The notes under the pieces: model-generated | Databases searched by the model: none | What the model was told of the DNA's origin: nothing | The model's input: the letters and a program-made list of their open reading frames with translations, nothing else | Program-made: the position numbers and the translations under genes | Assembly (NCBI GenBank): GCA_002633025.1 | Contig: NMRB01000057.1 | Coordinates: 384,793 to 448,792 of the forward strand | Reading direction: 5' to 3' | DNA from: Notospermus geniculatus | Taxonomy: Eukaryota > Nemertea > Pilidiophora > Heteronemertea > Lineidae | Length of the DNA: 64,000 nucleotides | Shown: positions 35,096 through 45,672 of the stretch, one piece after another | Layout of the letters: each line of letters starts with the position of its first letter | How positions within the stretch are numbered: the first letter of the stretch is position 1

Positions 35096-35264
35096 GGGAC
35101 TTTTGGCAAGGCTCCGTATCGTCGATCCGTATCAGGTATATGACTTTAATAGAAAATGCATTAGCGAGCTAATGCATTTTGCGTCATATGTCACATGTGA
35201 TACGTCATACGTCATACGTCATATGTGACACGGATCGACGATCCGGAGCCTTGCCAAAAGTCCC
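35096..35264. mobile_element. MITE with about 34-bp inverted repeats and nested palindrome
   Basis: GGGACTTTTGGCAAGGCTCC at 35096 pairs with the segment ending at 35264. AATGCATTAGCGAGCTAATGCATT forms a hairpin inside, followed by three near-identical ACGTCAT(A/C) units. Confidence 0.75.
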
Positions 35265-36240
35265 CTGACTGAGCAACATTGCAAGCACGATGCCCTACAG
35301 TCCCGACGCTGAGGGAGATTTCGTGTGCATAAAAGAGACCCGATCAAACTCGCGCTATCATAACAAGGGTGCAACTACTCATGCTGTCTATGCAACTGGA
35401 CTACGTCACGGGGCTATAACCCTGTCGAACAAATACTTGAAACAGAGGTTCCAGTGGCATAGTTTTTGAGTCATTATTTACACAAGTATATGTATTTGAC
35501 AAAAGACAATCATAACCTTCTATTATACTGCCATTTATATTCATTAGTTTAAAAGGAGCCGGTCTCCTCATTTTGTTCTACTGTATTAAAGTATCCAAAG
35601 AAAGAGAGAGCACAAGCAAATGAACAAATGCTCAATTGAAGCTCAAATGCTCAAATGAGCAAATGCTTTTGTTACTGTATTTAATAAAGTAGATGTATTG
35701 AGAACAAGTTTAAGTTTTTTTATAAAATTGTAGGGTTCATGAACATGTATATGGTGTGCTCTTTTATCATTAACGACTTCAGAGGCAATTGGTCATATGA
35801 CTAAAGACTTTAGCAAATGCTTTTACTTCAGATTTGTACAGCATTGCCTAGTGCATTTGTATTGCAAAATCAAGTAAAAGCATTTACTAGTCTTTATTCA
35901 TATGGCTCAATGGGTCATAGGAATAAAGACGATCAAATGCTTTACTTTAGATTTGTATAGCATTGTCTAGTGCATTTGTATGGCAAAATTCAAGTTAAAG
36001 CATTTACTAGTCTTTATTCATATGACCCATTGTCCCACGTACATGTATCTTCTGCAGACGCACAATGGACTTCCTGAGTTTTGTCCCCCGAAGTGGTGAC
36101 GTTGATTTTTCACATTATACATTTATACAATGTACTGTGACTTGTCATGGTTTTTGCCTGTACAGGTTTGTGAATCTCTCTAAATAAAAATGAATACATG
36201 AACTTCAAAACTGTCTCCAATAGATTTTTTATAACCAAGT

Positions 36241-36398
36241 GTGACAGGGATCAAAGTCCCCTGGAATCGAAGTCCGGTCTTATTGTTCAGCGACGGATTA
36301 CAATAATATATGGCCACAGAGACCATGACCATTCGAATATAACCTTAGCGGGCTATCGTTAGCGTACTTGTATTCCTAGGACGTTGATTCCTGTCACA
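36241..36398. mobile_element. GTGACAGG-family MITE, copy 1
   Basis: Ends GTGACAGGGATCAAAGTCC and the inverted GGACGTTGATTCCTGTCAC. The interior is shared with 36927-37089, which is in the opposite orientation. Confidence 0.7.
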
Positions 36399-36582
36399 CC
36401 TGGGGATATTCATTTTGAAAGACACGCTCTGTGCTACATACCAACTTTATAGCTGGTGTGGTGTGCTACGCGTGTCGCAGACATTCGCGAAGTCAGTGAC
36501 ATCGATTGTCAGTGACATGTACGTATAGTGACGGTCGTAGACACCAGCGCACAGAGAGCAAGTCAGTGAGATAATCTGAAGT

Positions 36583-36733
36583 GTCCCATCCACGCCCAAT
36601 ATTATTGCACAATATCAGCGGGCCTAAAATAGGGACATGCTTCTGACATGATGGGCGGAAGAAAGGTTGACAACTGTAGTATTGCCCATTTTGATCCTCA
36701 TGTTGTGCAATAATATTGCACGTGGATGGGCCG
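36583..36733. mobile_element. Inverted-repeat element, CCATCCACG ends
   Basis: Left arm CCCATCCACG then CAATATTATTGCACAA (36583-36612) pairs with TTGTGCAATAATATTG then CACGTGGATGGG (36703-36731). It lies between the two GTGACAGG elements. Confidence 0.6.
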
Positions 36734-36926
36734 CTTAACAGAGGCGATGTCACAGACATGAATTTGTACGTGTGCTGCCAGTTTGGGGTGCATGACTACA
36801 GAAGCTATTGACTCACGCATTATTCTGGTAAGGTACTTGGTGAGGGATTTTCCTCGCTAACAGAACTTAAACAGCAGAGACATGGTTCAGACGAGATTTG
36901 TAAGAAGAGCTCCTGACGTCGTACAG

Positions 36927-37089
36927 GTGTGACAGGAGTCAACGTCCTAGGAATGCAAGTCCGCCACACAATAGCCCGCTATTGTGAGGTTATATTCGAA
37001 TGATGGTCTGTATAAAGCCATATATTCTAATCCCTCGCTGAACAATAAGACCGGACTTTGATTCCAGGGGGACTTTGATCCCTTCACAC
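36927..37089. mobile_element. GTGACAGG-family MITE, copy 2 (inverted)
   Basis: Reverse-orientation copy of 36241-36398 with about 90% matching bases by eye. The two copies with the spacer between them could fold into a long stem. Confidence 0.7.
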
Positions 37090-37355
37090 CTGGACATCTT
37101 GAAAAATCAAAACCGACGGTCACTTCGACTTCGGACCAGGCTGCACTCACGAAGGCGTAGCCATACGAACCTTTAATGGTACCGGTACCGTACAAGATGT
37201 GTCGGTCATGTGTCGGTTATCTGATGGCCTGCTATGTGTTCTTCAGTAGGTCCAATAGTGGGATGTTGACAGAGTTTGCAAATTCGCAGCTTCAGAAGAA
37301 CACGTGATCCCTTGATGGATGAAACAACGACAAAAGTATTTCATAAATAAATACA

Positions 37356-37605
37356 AACGTACAAATTTTTATTTAGATTCTCGATTCAATAAATATGTAG
37401 ATATAAATATACAAAGTCTGATCCACATTCAATAAATTATGACAAATTTTTATTTACACAATTGATTCTATAAATAGATATAAATATAGAAAGTTCGGTC
37501 CACATTCAATTATGTCTGGTACAAATTTTTATTTACATTTTTGATTCTATAAATAGATATAAATGTACAAAATTTGATCATCACTCAATATATTTATCCG
37601 TGGAT
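37356..37605. repeat. A/T-rich tandem repeat, unit about 65-70 bp, over three copies
   Basis: Recurring pattern ACAAATTTTTATTTA, GATTC(T/A)ATAAATA, GATATAAATATACAAAG. Non-coding, close to the 3' end of C2. Confidence 0.7.
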
Positions 37606-37962
37606 AAATTTGATCACACAGGCCAACAGTAGACAGGATTTTGTGCGTTGTAGTAGGCCTGTGCTCGTCACTAACGTAATCTCATCTGTCTTTGTTTTAA
37701 AATATAGTCAGGCATCTTTTCTGATATGCCATGATTTCTCCGCATAACGGAAGTGGAAATATACAGTATATGTGAAATAAGTACTATCATCAAAATAATT
37801 AGGCGACTGTGTCGGTAGAAAAATATTGAATCTGATTCATCACAACAAATAACGGACAAAACTCGAACAGCAGCAGTTCATTAAATGACACATGCTCATT
37901 CCGCGGGGAGGGTAGGCAGAGATTACTCCATTTCATTTGGTCCCTTCTCAAATTGGAGGCAG

Positions 37963-40058
37963 TTATCGGCTAAGAGAAATTACGACTCTGGCAAACTGTT
38001 GTGCGTATCCGAAAACTATTTTCTCCGTGTCCCGAATGATGAGGTAGTCCCGTGTATGACGTCTGTTAGAGTCGTCCGGATTTTGTTTATACACCTCTGG
38101 TATGATGCTGAGGTCCACGCATGCCGGTGATGTCATTCCCCTTGAGCTCATCTCGATGCGCAAAGCACACAGCCTGTCACGGTAATATTCGTTCATTTCT
38201 TGGAAGTATCCCGCGATTAGTGGTGATGAAGGTTCGAACTCCACTTCATCGATGACAATTTGTTGATTAAACACAGCTATAGTCATCAGGGCCTTGGTTG
38301 CATTTCTAATAACTTCTTCCTCCTGTGGGATGGATGTGTACAATTAGACGATGCTTTGGTAAAAGAACGGCTTGAGGAATGCAAAAATAGAGATTTTTCG
38401 CCAACTCCCGAAACGCCAATCCCATTAGTGAATTTTCGCAAAGCCCCCGAAACGCCGACGCGAACGTCTATCCTATTGTTTGCTGCTCGGTGTCATCGAA
38501 CAATAGGATTGGCGTTCGCGTTGGCGTTTCGGGGGCTTTGCGAAAACTCACTATTGTTCGACGCCGCGAAGATTGCACCGAACAAAAGGATCGGGACGTT
38601 TGGGTTAGCCGCCGTTTCGGGAGCTTTGGAAAATGCTAATTCAAAATCACGCCAGATAAACAAAAAGCAAGCAACAGAGGAAGACTGTTCGTCTCTTCTC
38701 CGGCACGAGACTACCGCCGTTGCAATAAGCCTTTTCATGCTCATCATTAAGACATGTTGACCATGAAAACGGTCCTGGCCATCGCTTTGCATGGCATTCC
38801 CAATTTATGTTTTGCAAGTTTTCAAGGAGTAAAGAGTAGAAAAACACGTACCTTCTTGGAGAGATCCGTTGTGTAACTTGGCACAGCTGGTAAGTCGGGC
38901 AAGACAGGCACATACTCGTCAATATAGGAAACGTAATCCATGTCATTTTTAAGTCTTTCTTCAATCTGAAATACAATCAACGCTATTCCTATAAGATTCG
39001 CAGTAAAAAAGAAGTGTAACAGTAAGTGACAAAAAATATATATTTTTTGTGCCAAACTGTACGATGAAGTTGTACGTTTGAAAACAGGGTATCGAAAAGG
39101 ATGGTTCCGTCGATGATTAACTCATCTGCCCCCAGATTTCAACAGACGGCAATTTCTGTCAAAGTATGGTATTGATTGGAAAATACTTGAAGAAAGATTG
39201 TTCCTATCAACCATATGAAGAATGTCTCTTCAATTTTTTTCCAATTAATTTCCAAGGCTTTCAGAAAACTTCAACAGAAGATACTGTCTGCTCCAACCTG
39301 GGGCACTGACCTGGGGCAGATGAGTTTTATCAACTACAGAGGAAGCATGTATGGTCACTTACGTATCTCTTTTTCCTCCACTGTAGCCACCCGCCAAGGT
39401 TTTTGAAGCCTTCCGTTTCATTTTTGAAGAACGTTACTCCACCAGAAGCTGGTGGGGCGTCTGTCGGCCGATTGCCTTCTCGACAAGGATCGTTCCAGTA
39501 GTCATTAGAACATGGTATAGGCACGCCTGATATGTGAGCAAACTCTCCCCAAACAAACATCACGATGGCGATTAACACAAATTTGAGATCTGTTGATGGA
39601 AAAAAAACTTCATTTAGGATACAGTAAAATGTGGGGATGGACTTGCAAAAATTCTAGGCAGGGAATAAAGCTAAACAGCGTTAGTGCATTGGTTAGGCCA
39701 CCAACAAAATGTAACCTTAGTTTAGTCATCGACATCCAGTCCTGGCCAACAAGTTGGCTCATGTTGCTGAAAGATGAGCACCACTCCCTGATGCTTTTTA
39801 AAGCACCAAAACTTAGGCCTGTATGTTTTCCGCCAATAAAATTATCAGTTTCACCTTTCAACGACTTCCTGTAGATGTAGGCCTAATTGATATAGTGGCA
39901 TCAGGTATCGAGTCATCATAACTTATAAATAATTGAAAGGAAGTGCAGTATGTAGTTTTTAAAGTCCTTGGCCTAATTTAAGCTCACTGAAGCTGACAAT
40001 ATGACGCTTCCCAAGTCGGCTTAAAAATGGACAATATACACTAAAACTACTCACCCAT
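37963..40058 (-). CDS. C2: secreted four-helix cytokine-like protein (IL-6/CNTF-type, putative)
   Basis: Exons 40058-40055 (ATGG), 39589-39363, 38965-38852 (114 nt) and 38322-37963 give 234 aa. Intron phases are 1, 0, 0. The start reads MDLKFVLIAIVMFVWGEFAH, a clear signal peptide, then VPIPC and YWNDPC. Helix-forming segments: FFKNETEGFKNLGGWLQWRKK, IEERLKNDMDYVSYIDE, EEEVIRNATKALMTIAVFNQ, YFQEMNEYYRDRLCALRIEM and the C-terminal IIRDTEKIVFGYAQQFARVV. Two N-glycosylation sites (NET, NAT) and four Cys shared with C4 support secretion. The last two residue blocks correspond to helices C and D in the proposed fold. Its 5' half is duplicated as C3. Confidence 0.65.
38427..38553. mobile_element. 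TTTTCGCAAAGCCCC-family MITE, copy 3
   Basis: Arms AGTGAATTTTCGCAAAGCCC and the reverse complement, with the core CTATCCTATTGTTTG/CAATAGGATT. It lies in the last intron of C2 (between exons 3 and 4). Confidence 0.75.
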
Positions 40059-40118
40059 TTCGATGTGGCAAAATGTCAACCGAAGTCAAGTATAGAAAAT
40101 TCCACTGAATTGTCTCCT

Positions 40119-40138
40119 CTTAAATACGAAAATTTCCC
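40119..40138 (-). promoter_or_regulatory. C2 promoter: TATA-like box with adjacent Rel-like site
   Basis: On -, GGGAAATTTTC (40138-40128) lies one base upstream of TATTTAAG (40126-40119), about 60 bp before the ATGG start exon. The G-rich/pyrimidine pattern resembles Rel/NF-kappaB sites but is not a perfect consensus. The same arrangement is kept at C3. Confidence 0.35.
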
Positions 40139-41701
40139 TTGTAATTGTACTATCCTCCGTTCTTGGTGACTTTGTGGCTGGTAGGCCTTGGTCAAATTGA
40201 CAACATCCATTTTTGGAGAGCAATTTATACTTCTGGTGATCGGATCTGAAACTTCTTTACCGATTCGGAAATCGGAAATATCAGCTGTAAGACAGTAACT
40301 GTAACATCTATACGTGCGACCATAGGAAGCAAAATATCTTGAATTCGGCGGTCCGGAACTTAGGGGCCTATGTTTCGGTTCCTGAGAAAATCTGACGAAT
40401 CAAAATGCGAGTTTTACTGCTAGTCGATAAAATTTGCATTTCCGTCAATAACGCACAATGCTCAAAGACTCGTGGGCGCATTCTGTGACATGTAGGCTAA
40501 ATGCGTGGGTGGGCGTCATATCCCCCAAACCATGTGGGTGGTTCTCAACCCTTCGCTCGCAACGTATCAGACAAATTAAAATAAAGCATATAGAAGTAAT
40601 TGAATACATGTGCATTACATTCATCATGCATTGTCGTAGGCCTATCTGTATTAGGCCGTTGCGAAATCCCCTGAGTCGGTTTATCCTCGCGGGGGCGACG
40701 GGAAATAGGTTTCGAGCCCAGGAATCTAGGGGTGCTCTATGATTCTTCCACGCCGCAACGTTGTCAGGCAAACCTTCGGATTTTTTCGAGTATGAGCTAG
40801 GCAGGAAAGGGAGTTCAGCCGGAATGCCGTCGTCCCGTTATGAACGCCGACAAAAAAGGTCCGACCAAGACGCCTCTCTGAGAGGGACATGCGACAGGCA
40901 AAGGCATATCACTTTAATAACTTCATCATTTTTTACGAAGGTTGTCTGCAGATGATCTCAGCTATTAACCTATCTGTCATCGTTTTTGGCTATGAAACTA
41001 TANGGCATTTCCAATAAATTTAACTCATCTTGCCGTGTGTTTTGTCTCTTCTTCTTTCGTGGTGTATTATTAGACTACATGCAAATAACTTCTACATGCA
41101 AATTCAGGCGTATAGGAGTTATAGGCCTACTTTGTTTTCGCTGAAATTTTGCGAGCCAAGGAACAAAAAAACGGACAGCAGAGTGGGACAGGAACTCTCC
41201 TTCGAAGGAAAGTAAGGACATATTATTATCTAAGTGGAGAAAAGCACAGCATTGTCACTACCAAGTAGGTACATTTTCCTTTTAAGGTCTGAGTACACTG
41301 GCAACAACTTTCCAACATTCAGAGTAAAAACCCCTTGTTGCAAATTTAGTCCTGGTGTGTGCAGGGGAAAAAGTTTTCCAACATGTTGTTCAAATGTTGC
41401 TGTTTGTTGGCTAGTGTATACAGGGCCCTGATTCTCCAGGAATGTTGTTTTTCTGTTGGAAAAATGTCGGAAAATGTTGCAAGTGTAGATCTAGGCCCTG
41501 CACTGTGCTTTTGGCATTACCAAGATGTTGTTTTCCTCAAACATTCCCGATATTTCAAGGTGTATTCTGAAGATTTTTTGGCGAGTCATTTCATCGGTCC
41601 ATTTTAAAACAAACATTGAGATCGGTCGTCCAACCCGCCAACGACGTCAAGTAGCAATGAGTACATTACTGTCCGCCGTAGGCAAGAACGTCGATATCAC
41701 G

Positions 41702-42033
41702 CACTGTTAGAAATTATTAATTTTACAGTAGTAATTTTGCAGTAATTTTACAGAAAGTGCCTGCAGCAGAGTCCCCAGCACTTTCTGTAAATTTAAATAA
41801 TTTTTTATGGTATGATTCTTTTTTTCCTGTATATGGTTGGACTCCATTGGACATCCCATTATGATGCCTTCTGAGAGCAGTATGAAATATAATTTGGTCA
41901 GCCTCCAGTCAAGTCTCTGTTAACATTTATTTAAGTCTGCAGTTTTACAGATCACTCTGTAATTTTACAGACCCAGTCTCTGGGACTCTGCTGCACAGAT
42001 TTTCTGTAAAATCTTCTGTTATTTCTAACAGTG
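41702..42033. mobile_element. CACTG-ended MITE, 2-bp CG target duplication
   Basis: 332-bp element with termini CACTGTTAGAAAT and ATTTCTAACAGTG. It is flanked by CG on both sides (41700-41701, 42034-42035). The tandem copy at about 47,326 has a clean empty site with a single CG. CACT(A/G) termini with short 2-3 bp duplications are typical of the EnSpm/CACTA superfamily. The inserted DNA has no coding capacity. Confidence 0.8.
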
Positions 42034-42927
42034 CGGATCACTTTTCTTGCTTGGCTTTTAACAGCAATCAAGGAATCAGACCAAGATTCGCCGATTCGTT
42101 ACCGCGGATTTCGAAGATGTCATCATGGCTGGCATAACACCATCCATCAGAGATACCAGACAGACGTTCGATTTATACATATCGTCGGCCCTCACTGAAT
42201 ATTTTCGATATTATTACAAAAGGCCATAAAAATTGTGTATATTCGTAATGCCACGGTTATGTATAACCTACTGTATGCACGCCAGGGATATGTCAGCATC
42301 AGAAATCAATAATTGGTTTCTCTTAGTAAATATTGGCAATTACGATCATTTCTGCGAAGAAACAGCAATTGAAAATATCAATTTCATTTTCTTAATGATA
42401 TCTAAAAAATTTCAGAATTATTTTCAAAATTATTTTAGTGTTATTGGGTAACACTGATATTAATTGTGAAATATTCGAAAACCCGCATTTTTTGGTTTAT
42501 TTCGATTTTCTATGAGGCTTTTTACCACTTGGAGAAGGACTACACCAGAGAAACATCAAAAAGCATTCTACCTCACAACATGGAAAATTTTGAAAAATCT
42601 CAAATTCACAAAATAAAATCAATTAAATTTCGATACATTGCGATGTCACCGAAATAAAATGAAATTTTCAATATTTTTCTTCACAGAAAGTCTTGAAATC
42701 GATCACGCTATAGTGTAGACAAACATAGAATTTTTAGTAAAGTAAATGTACACCGGTATTTAACATTAAATAGGAAAGATTTAAAATTTTATGTTTTTTA
42801 ACCTTTTAGAAATACATGTATCATAACACAACATAATTTGGACTGAGTTGAAACTTTCCATGGCCTAGCTAAGAAACACAACAATACCTTAAACATGTCG
42901 AAAACCGCATCATCCATCCAAGAAAAT

Positions 42928-43284
42928 TCATTTTATTAGCGGATATATTTCCTTGATCAGGAATGTACACCCGTCAACAACATCAAATTTTCCAGCTGAG
43001 GGAATTAGGCCCAAAAGCTGGCAGTTCGCACCCTCGCTATCGTCGCCCAGTATAAATGTACGGAGCATCGTGCATTTTTGCCTGTACAAGCTCTGTATCA
43101 TTAGTTTTCTTGCCAAAGCGAAACAGCTGTGACAGGATTCGCCGACTCGGTACTGGGAATTCACACGATGGAAGATCACAGTCTCTTCCGTCACCAGGAC
43201 AACACCATTGCCAAAAAGATGGCCAACATTTATCGTTCTTGCGACACTTGGATAAGGAGCATAATTCCGAAAATTGTTTCCGTT
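42928..43284 (-). CDS. Uncharacterised open frame, possible terminal exon (unit 1)
   Basis: 118 codons, open from a stop at 43285-43287 down to TGA at 42928, with AATAAA overlapping the last codons. Contains LVTEETVIFHRVNSQYRVGE, a CHSC pair and LARKLMIQSLYRQKC. The same frame with the same ends is kept in unit 2 (48294-48650). I found no convincing acceptor or upstream exon, and its retention may only reflect recent duplication. Confidence 0.25.
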   Translation of the reverse strand, partial: NGNNFRNYAPYPSVARTINVGHLFGNGVVLVTEETVIFHRVNSQYRVGESCHSCFALARKLMIQSLYRQKCTMLRTFILGDDSEGANCQLLGLIPSAGKFDVVDGCTFLIKEIYPLIK

Positions 43285-43610
43285 TCATGAAAATAAAAAA
43301 TTACCAGGCGAAATGTCCAATTGGCGTAGGCCTAATTTGAATTTCAAACTTTCAAGACATCGAGGCAGCAGTTAGGCCTACCTTGGAGGAATTTACGTTC
43401 ACTGTGTTCGAAACGTCTCAGTTCAATTCAAAAATCAAGTGCCCAGATTTGATGAATTTCTTTGGCAGTATAATTATGTACATTCTTTAACATCGGCCCT
43501 GTCAGCTGGTAGAATCTTCCTCTTTTTAGCTCCAGCTTGCTCTGAGTGTGCACAGGTGGCATTCGAGAAAACCAGGAAATAAAGGTTGCATGCTGACGAG
43601 AGGCCTATAG

Positions 43611-45592
43611 CTATACCCTTCCCATGCCCTGTGTATTAGACAGGGCCTTGGTTGCATTTCTAATAACTTCTTCCTCCTGTGGGATGGATGTGTACAATTA
43701 GACGATGCTTTGGTAAAAGAACGGCTTGAGGAGGTCAAAGAATGCAAAAATAGAAATTTTTCGCCAACTCCCGAAACGCCAATCACATTAGTGAGTTTTC
43801 GCAAAGCCCCCTAAACGCCGACGCGAACGTCTATCCTATTGTTTGCTGCTCTCTCGGTGTCATCGAACAATAGGATTGGCGTTCGCGTTGGCGTTTCGGG
43901 GGCTTTGCGAAAACTCACTATTGTTCGACGCCACAAAGATTGCACCGAACAAAAGGATCGGGACGTTTGGGTTAGCCGCCGTTTCGGGAGCTTTGCAAAA
44001 TGCTAATTAAAAATCATGCCAGATAAACAAAAAGCAAGCAACACAGGAAGGCTGTTCGTCTCTTCTCCGGCACGAGACTCTACCGTCGTTGCAATAAAAA
44101 GCCTTTTCATGCTCATCATTAAGACATGTTGACCATGAAAATTGTCCTGGCCAGCGCTTTGCATGGCATTCCTAATTTATGTTTTGCAAGTTTTCAAGGA
44201 GTAACGAGTAGAAAAACACGTACCTTCTTGGATAGATCCGTTGTGTAACTTGGCACAGCTGGTAAGTCGGGCAAGAAAGGCACATGCTCGTCAATATAGG
44301 AAACGTAATCCATGGAATTTGGAAATCTTTCTTCAATCTGAAATACAATCAACGTTATTCCTATAAGATTCGCAGTAAAAAAGAAGTGTAACTGTAAGTG
44401 ACAAAAAATATATATTTTTTGTGCCAAACTGTACGATGAAGTTGTACGTTTGAAAATAGGGTATCGAAAAGGATGGTTCCGTCGATGATTAACTCATCTG
44501 CCCCCAGATTTCAACAGACGGCAATTTCTGTCAAAGTATGGTATTGATTGGAAAATACTTGATTAAGAAGAAAGATTGTTCCTATCAACCATATGAAGAA
44601 TGTCTCTTCAGTTTTTTTCCAATTCATTTCCAAGGCTTTCAGAAAACTTCAACAGAAGATACTGTCTGCTCCAACCTGGGGCACTGACCTGCGGCAGATG
44701 AGTTTTATCAACTATTACAGAGGAAGCATGTATGGTCACTTACGTATCTAGTTTTCCTCCACTGTAGCCACCCGCCAAGGTTTTTGAAGCCTTCCGTTTC
44801 ATTTTTGAAGAAGGTTACTCCACCAGACGCTGGTGGGGCGTCTGTCGGCCGATTGCCTTCTCGACAAGGATCGTTCCAGTAGTCATTAGAACATGGTATA
44901 GGCACGCCTGATATGTGAGCAAACTCTCCCCAAACAAACATCACGATGGCGATTAACACAAATTTGAGATCTGTTGATGGAAAAAAAAATTCATTTAGGA
45001 TACAGTAAAATGTGGGGATGGACTTGCAAAAATTCTAGGTAGGGAATAAAGCTGAACAGCGTTAGTACATTGGTCAGGCCACCAACAAAATGTAACCTTA
45101 GTGTAGTCATCGTCATCCAGTCCTGGCCAACAGTGGCTCATGTTGCTAAAAGATGAGGACCATTCTCTGATGCTTTTTTATACGGAAGCACCAACACTTA
45201 GGCCTGTACGTTTTCCGCCAATAAAAGTATCAGTTTCACCTTTCAACGACTTCCTGTAGATGTAGGCCTACTTGATATAGTGGCATCAGGTATCGAGTCA
45301 TCATAACTTATAAATAATTGAAAGGAAGTGCAGTATGTAGTTTTTAAAGTCCTTGGCCTAATTGAAGCTGCTGAAGCTGACAATATGACGATTCCTGCAA
45401 GTTTTCCCCAACCCTGCAGCACAACGACACAAATAGCATCCTACTAAATAATACTTCCTATCACTTGGACCTGAACAGGGTTTGGCAATGTTTGACGAAT
45501 CCTTTGTTCTCTCGCGTGCTGATTTCCTAGCGAGCGGATAGGCCCTTCCCAAATCGGCTTAAAAATGGACAATATACACTATACTCACCCAT
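43611..45592 (-). CDS. C3: truncated cytokine-like gene, lost C-terminal helices
   Basis: Exons 45592-45589 (ATGG), 44970-44744, 44337-44224 (114 nt) and 43676-43611 give 136 aa, against 234 in C2. Exons 1-3 closely match C2 (LPDLPAVPSYTTDLSKK is identical). The final exon matches C2 only for its first 36 nt (EEEVIRNATKAL). It then crosses the tandem-duplication junction at 43640 into unrelated DNA, adding nine residues (SNTQGMGRV) before TAG. The proposed helices C and D are gone. It is either a young pseudogene or a secreted fragment of the cytokine-like protein. The promoter is duplicated with it, so it may still be transcribed. Confidence 0.6.
43788..43921. mobile_element. TTTTCGCAAAGCCCC-family MITE, copy 4
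   Basis: Duplicate of the 38427 element carried within unit 2, with a few substitutions and a 4-bp longer centre. Confidence 0.75.
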
Positions 45593-45652
45593 TTCGATGC
45601 GGTAAAATGTCAACCGAAGTCAAGTATAGAAAATTCCACTGAATTGTCTCCT

Positions 45653-45672
45653 CTTAAATACGAAAATTTCCC
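45653..45672 (-). promoter_or_regulatory. C3 promoter: TATA-like box with adjacent Rel-like site
   Basis: Same TATTTAAG (45660-45653) and GGGAAATTTTC (45672-45662) pair as C2, unchanged after the duplication. Confidence 0.35.

Larger units (their letters stand above)
34589..37962. other. Repeat-rich intergenic region between C1 and C2 3' ends
   Basis: No coding sequence is supported. Contents: a MITE at 35096-35264, two tandem copies of a 115-bp CAAATGCTTT(T)ACTT-containing repeat at about 35793-36024, two inverted copies of a GTGACAGG MITE (36241-36398, 36927-37089), a CCATCCACG inverted repeat (36583-36733), and an A/T-rich tandem repeat at about 37356-37605. C1 (+) and C2 (-) converge here. 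Confidence 0.6.
38288..43640. repeat. Tandem segmental duplication II, unit 1
   Basis: Direct tandem copy with 43641-49014. It begins inside the last exon of C2 (35 nt into it) and includes C2 exons 1-3, its promoter, and about 3.5 kb of 5' flank with a conserved open frame. Identity is very high (a few percent difference by eye), indicating a recent event. The junction reads tattag then acagggcc at about 43640. Confidence 0.9.

Noticed and set aside
41234-41607. Cysteine-containing open frames repeated in both 5.4 kb units
   Set aside because: The DNA consists of repeated TTCCAACAT/TGTTGGAAAA motifs with inverted character, typical of a degenerate mobile element. Conservation is explained by the recent duplication.
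45358-45552. 64-codon frame in the extra segment of unit 2
   Set aside because: It falls mostly in a segment of about 155 bp absent from unit 1, without splice sites or similarity. Treated as an indel between copies.
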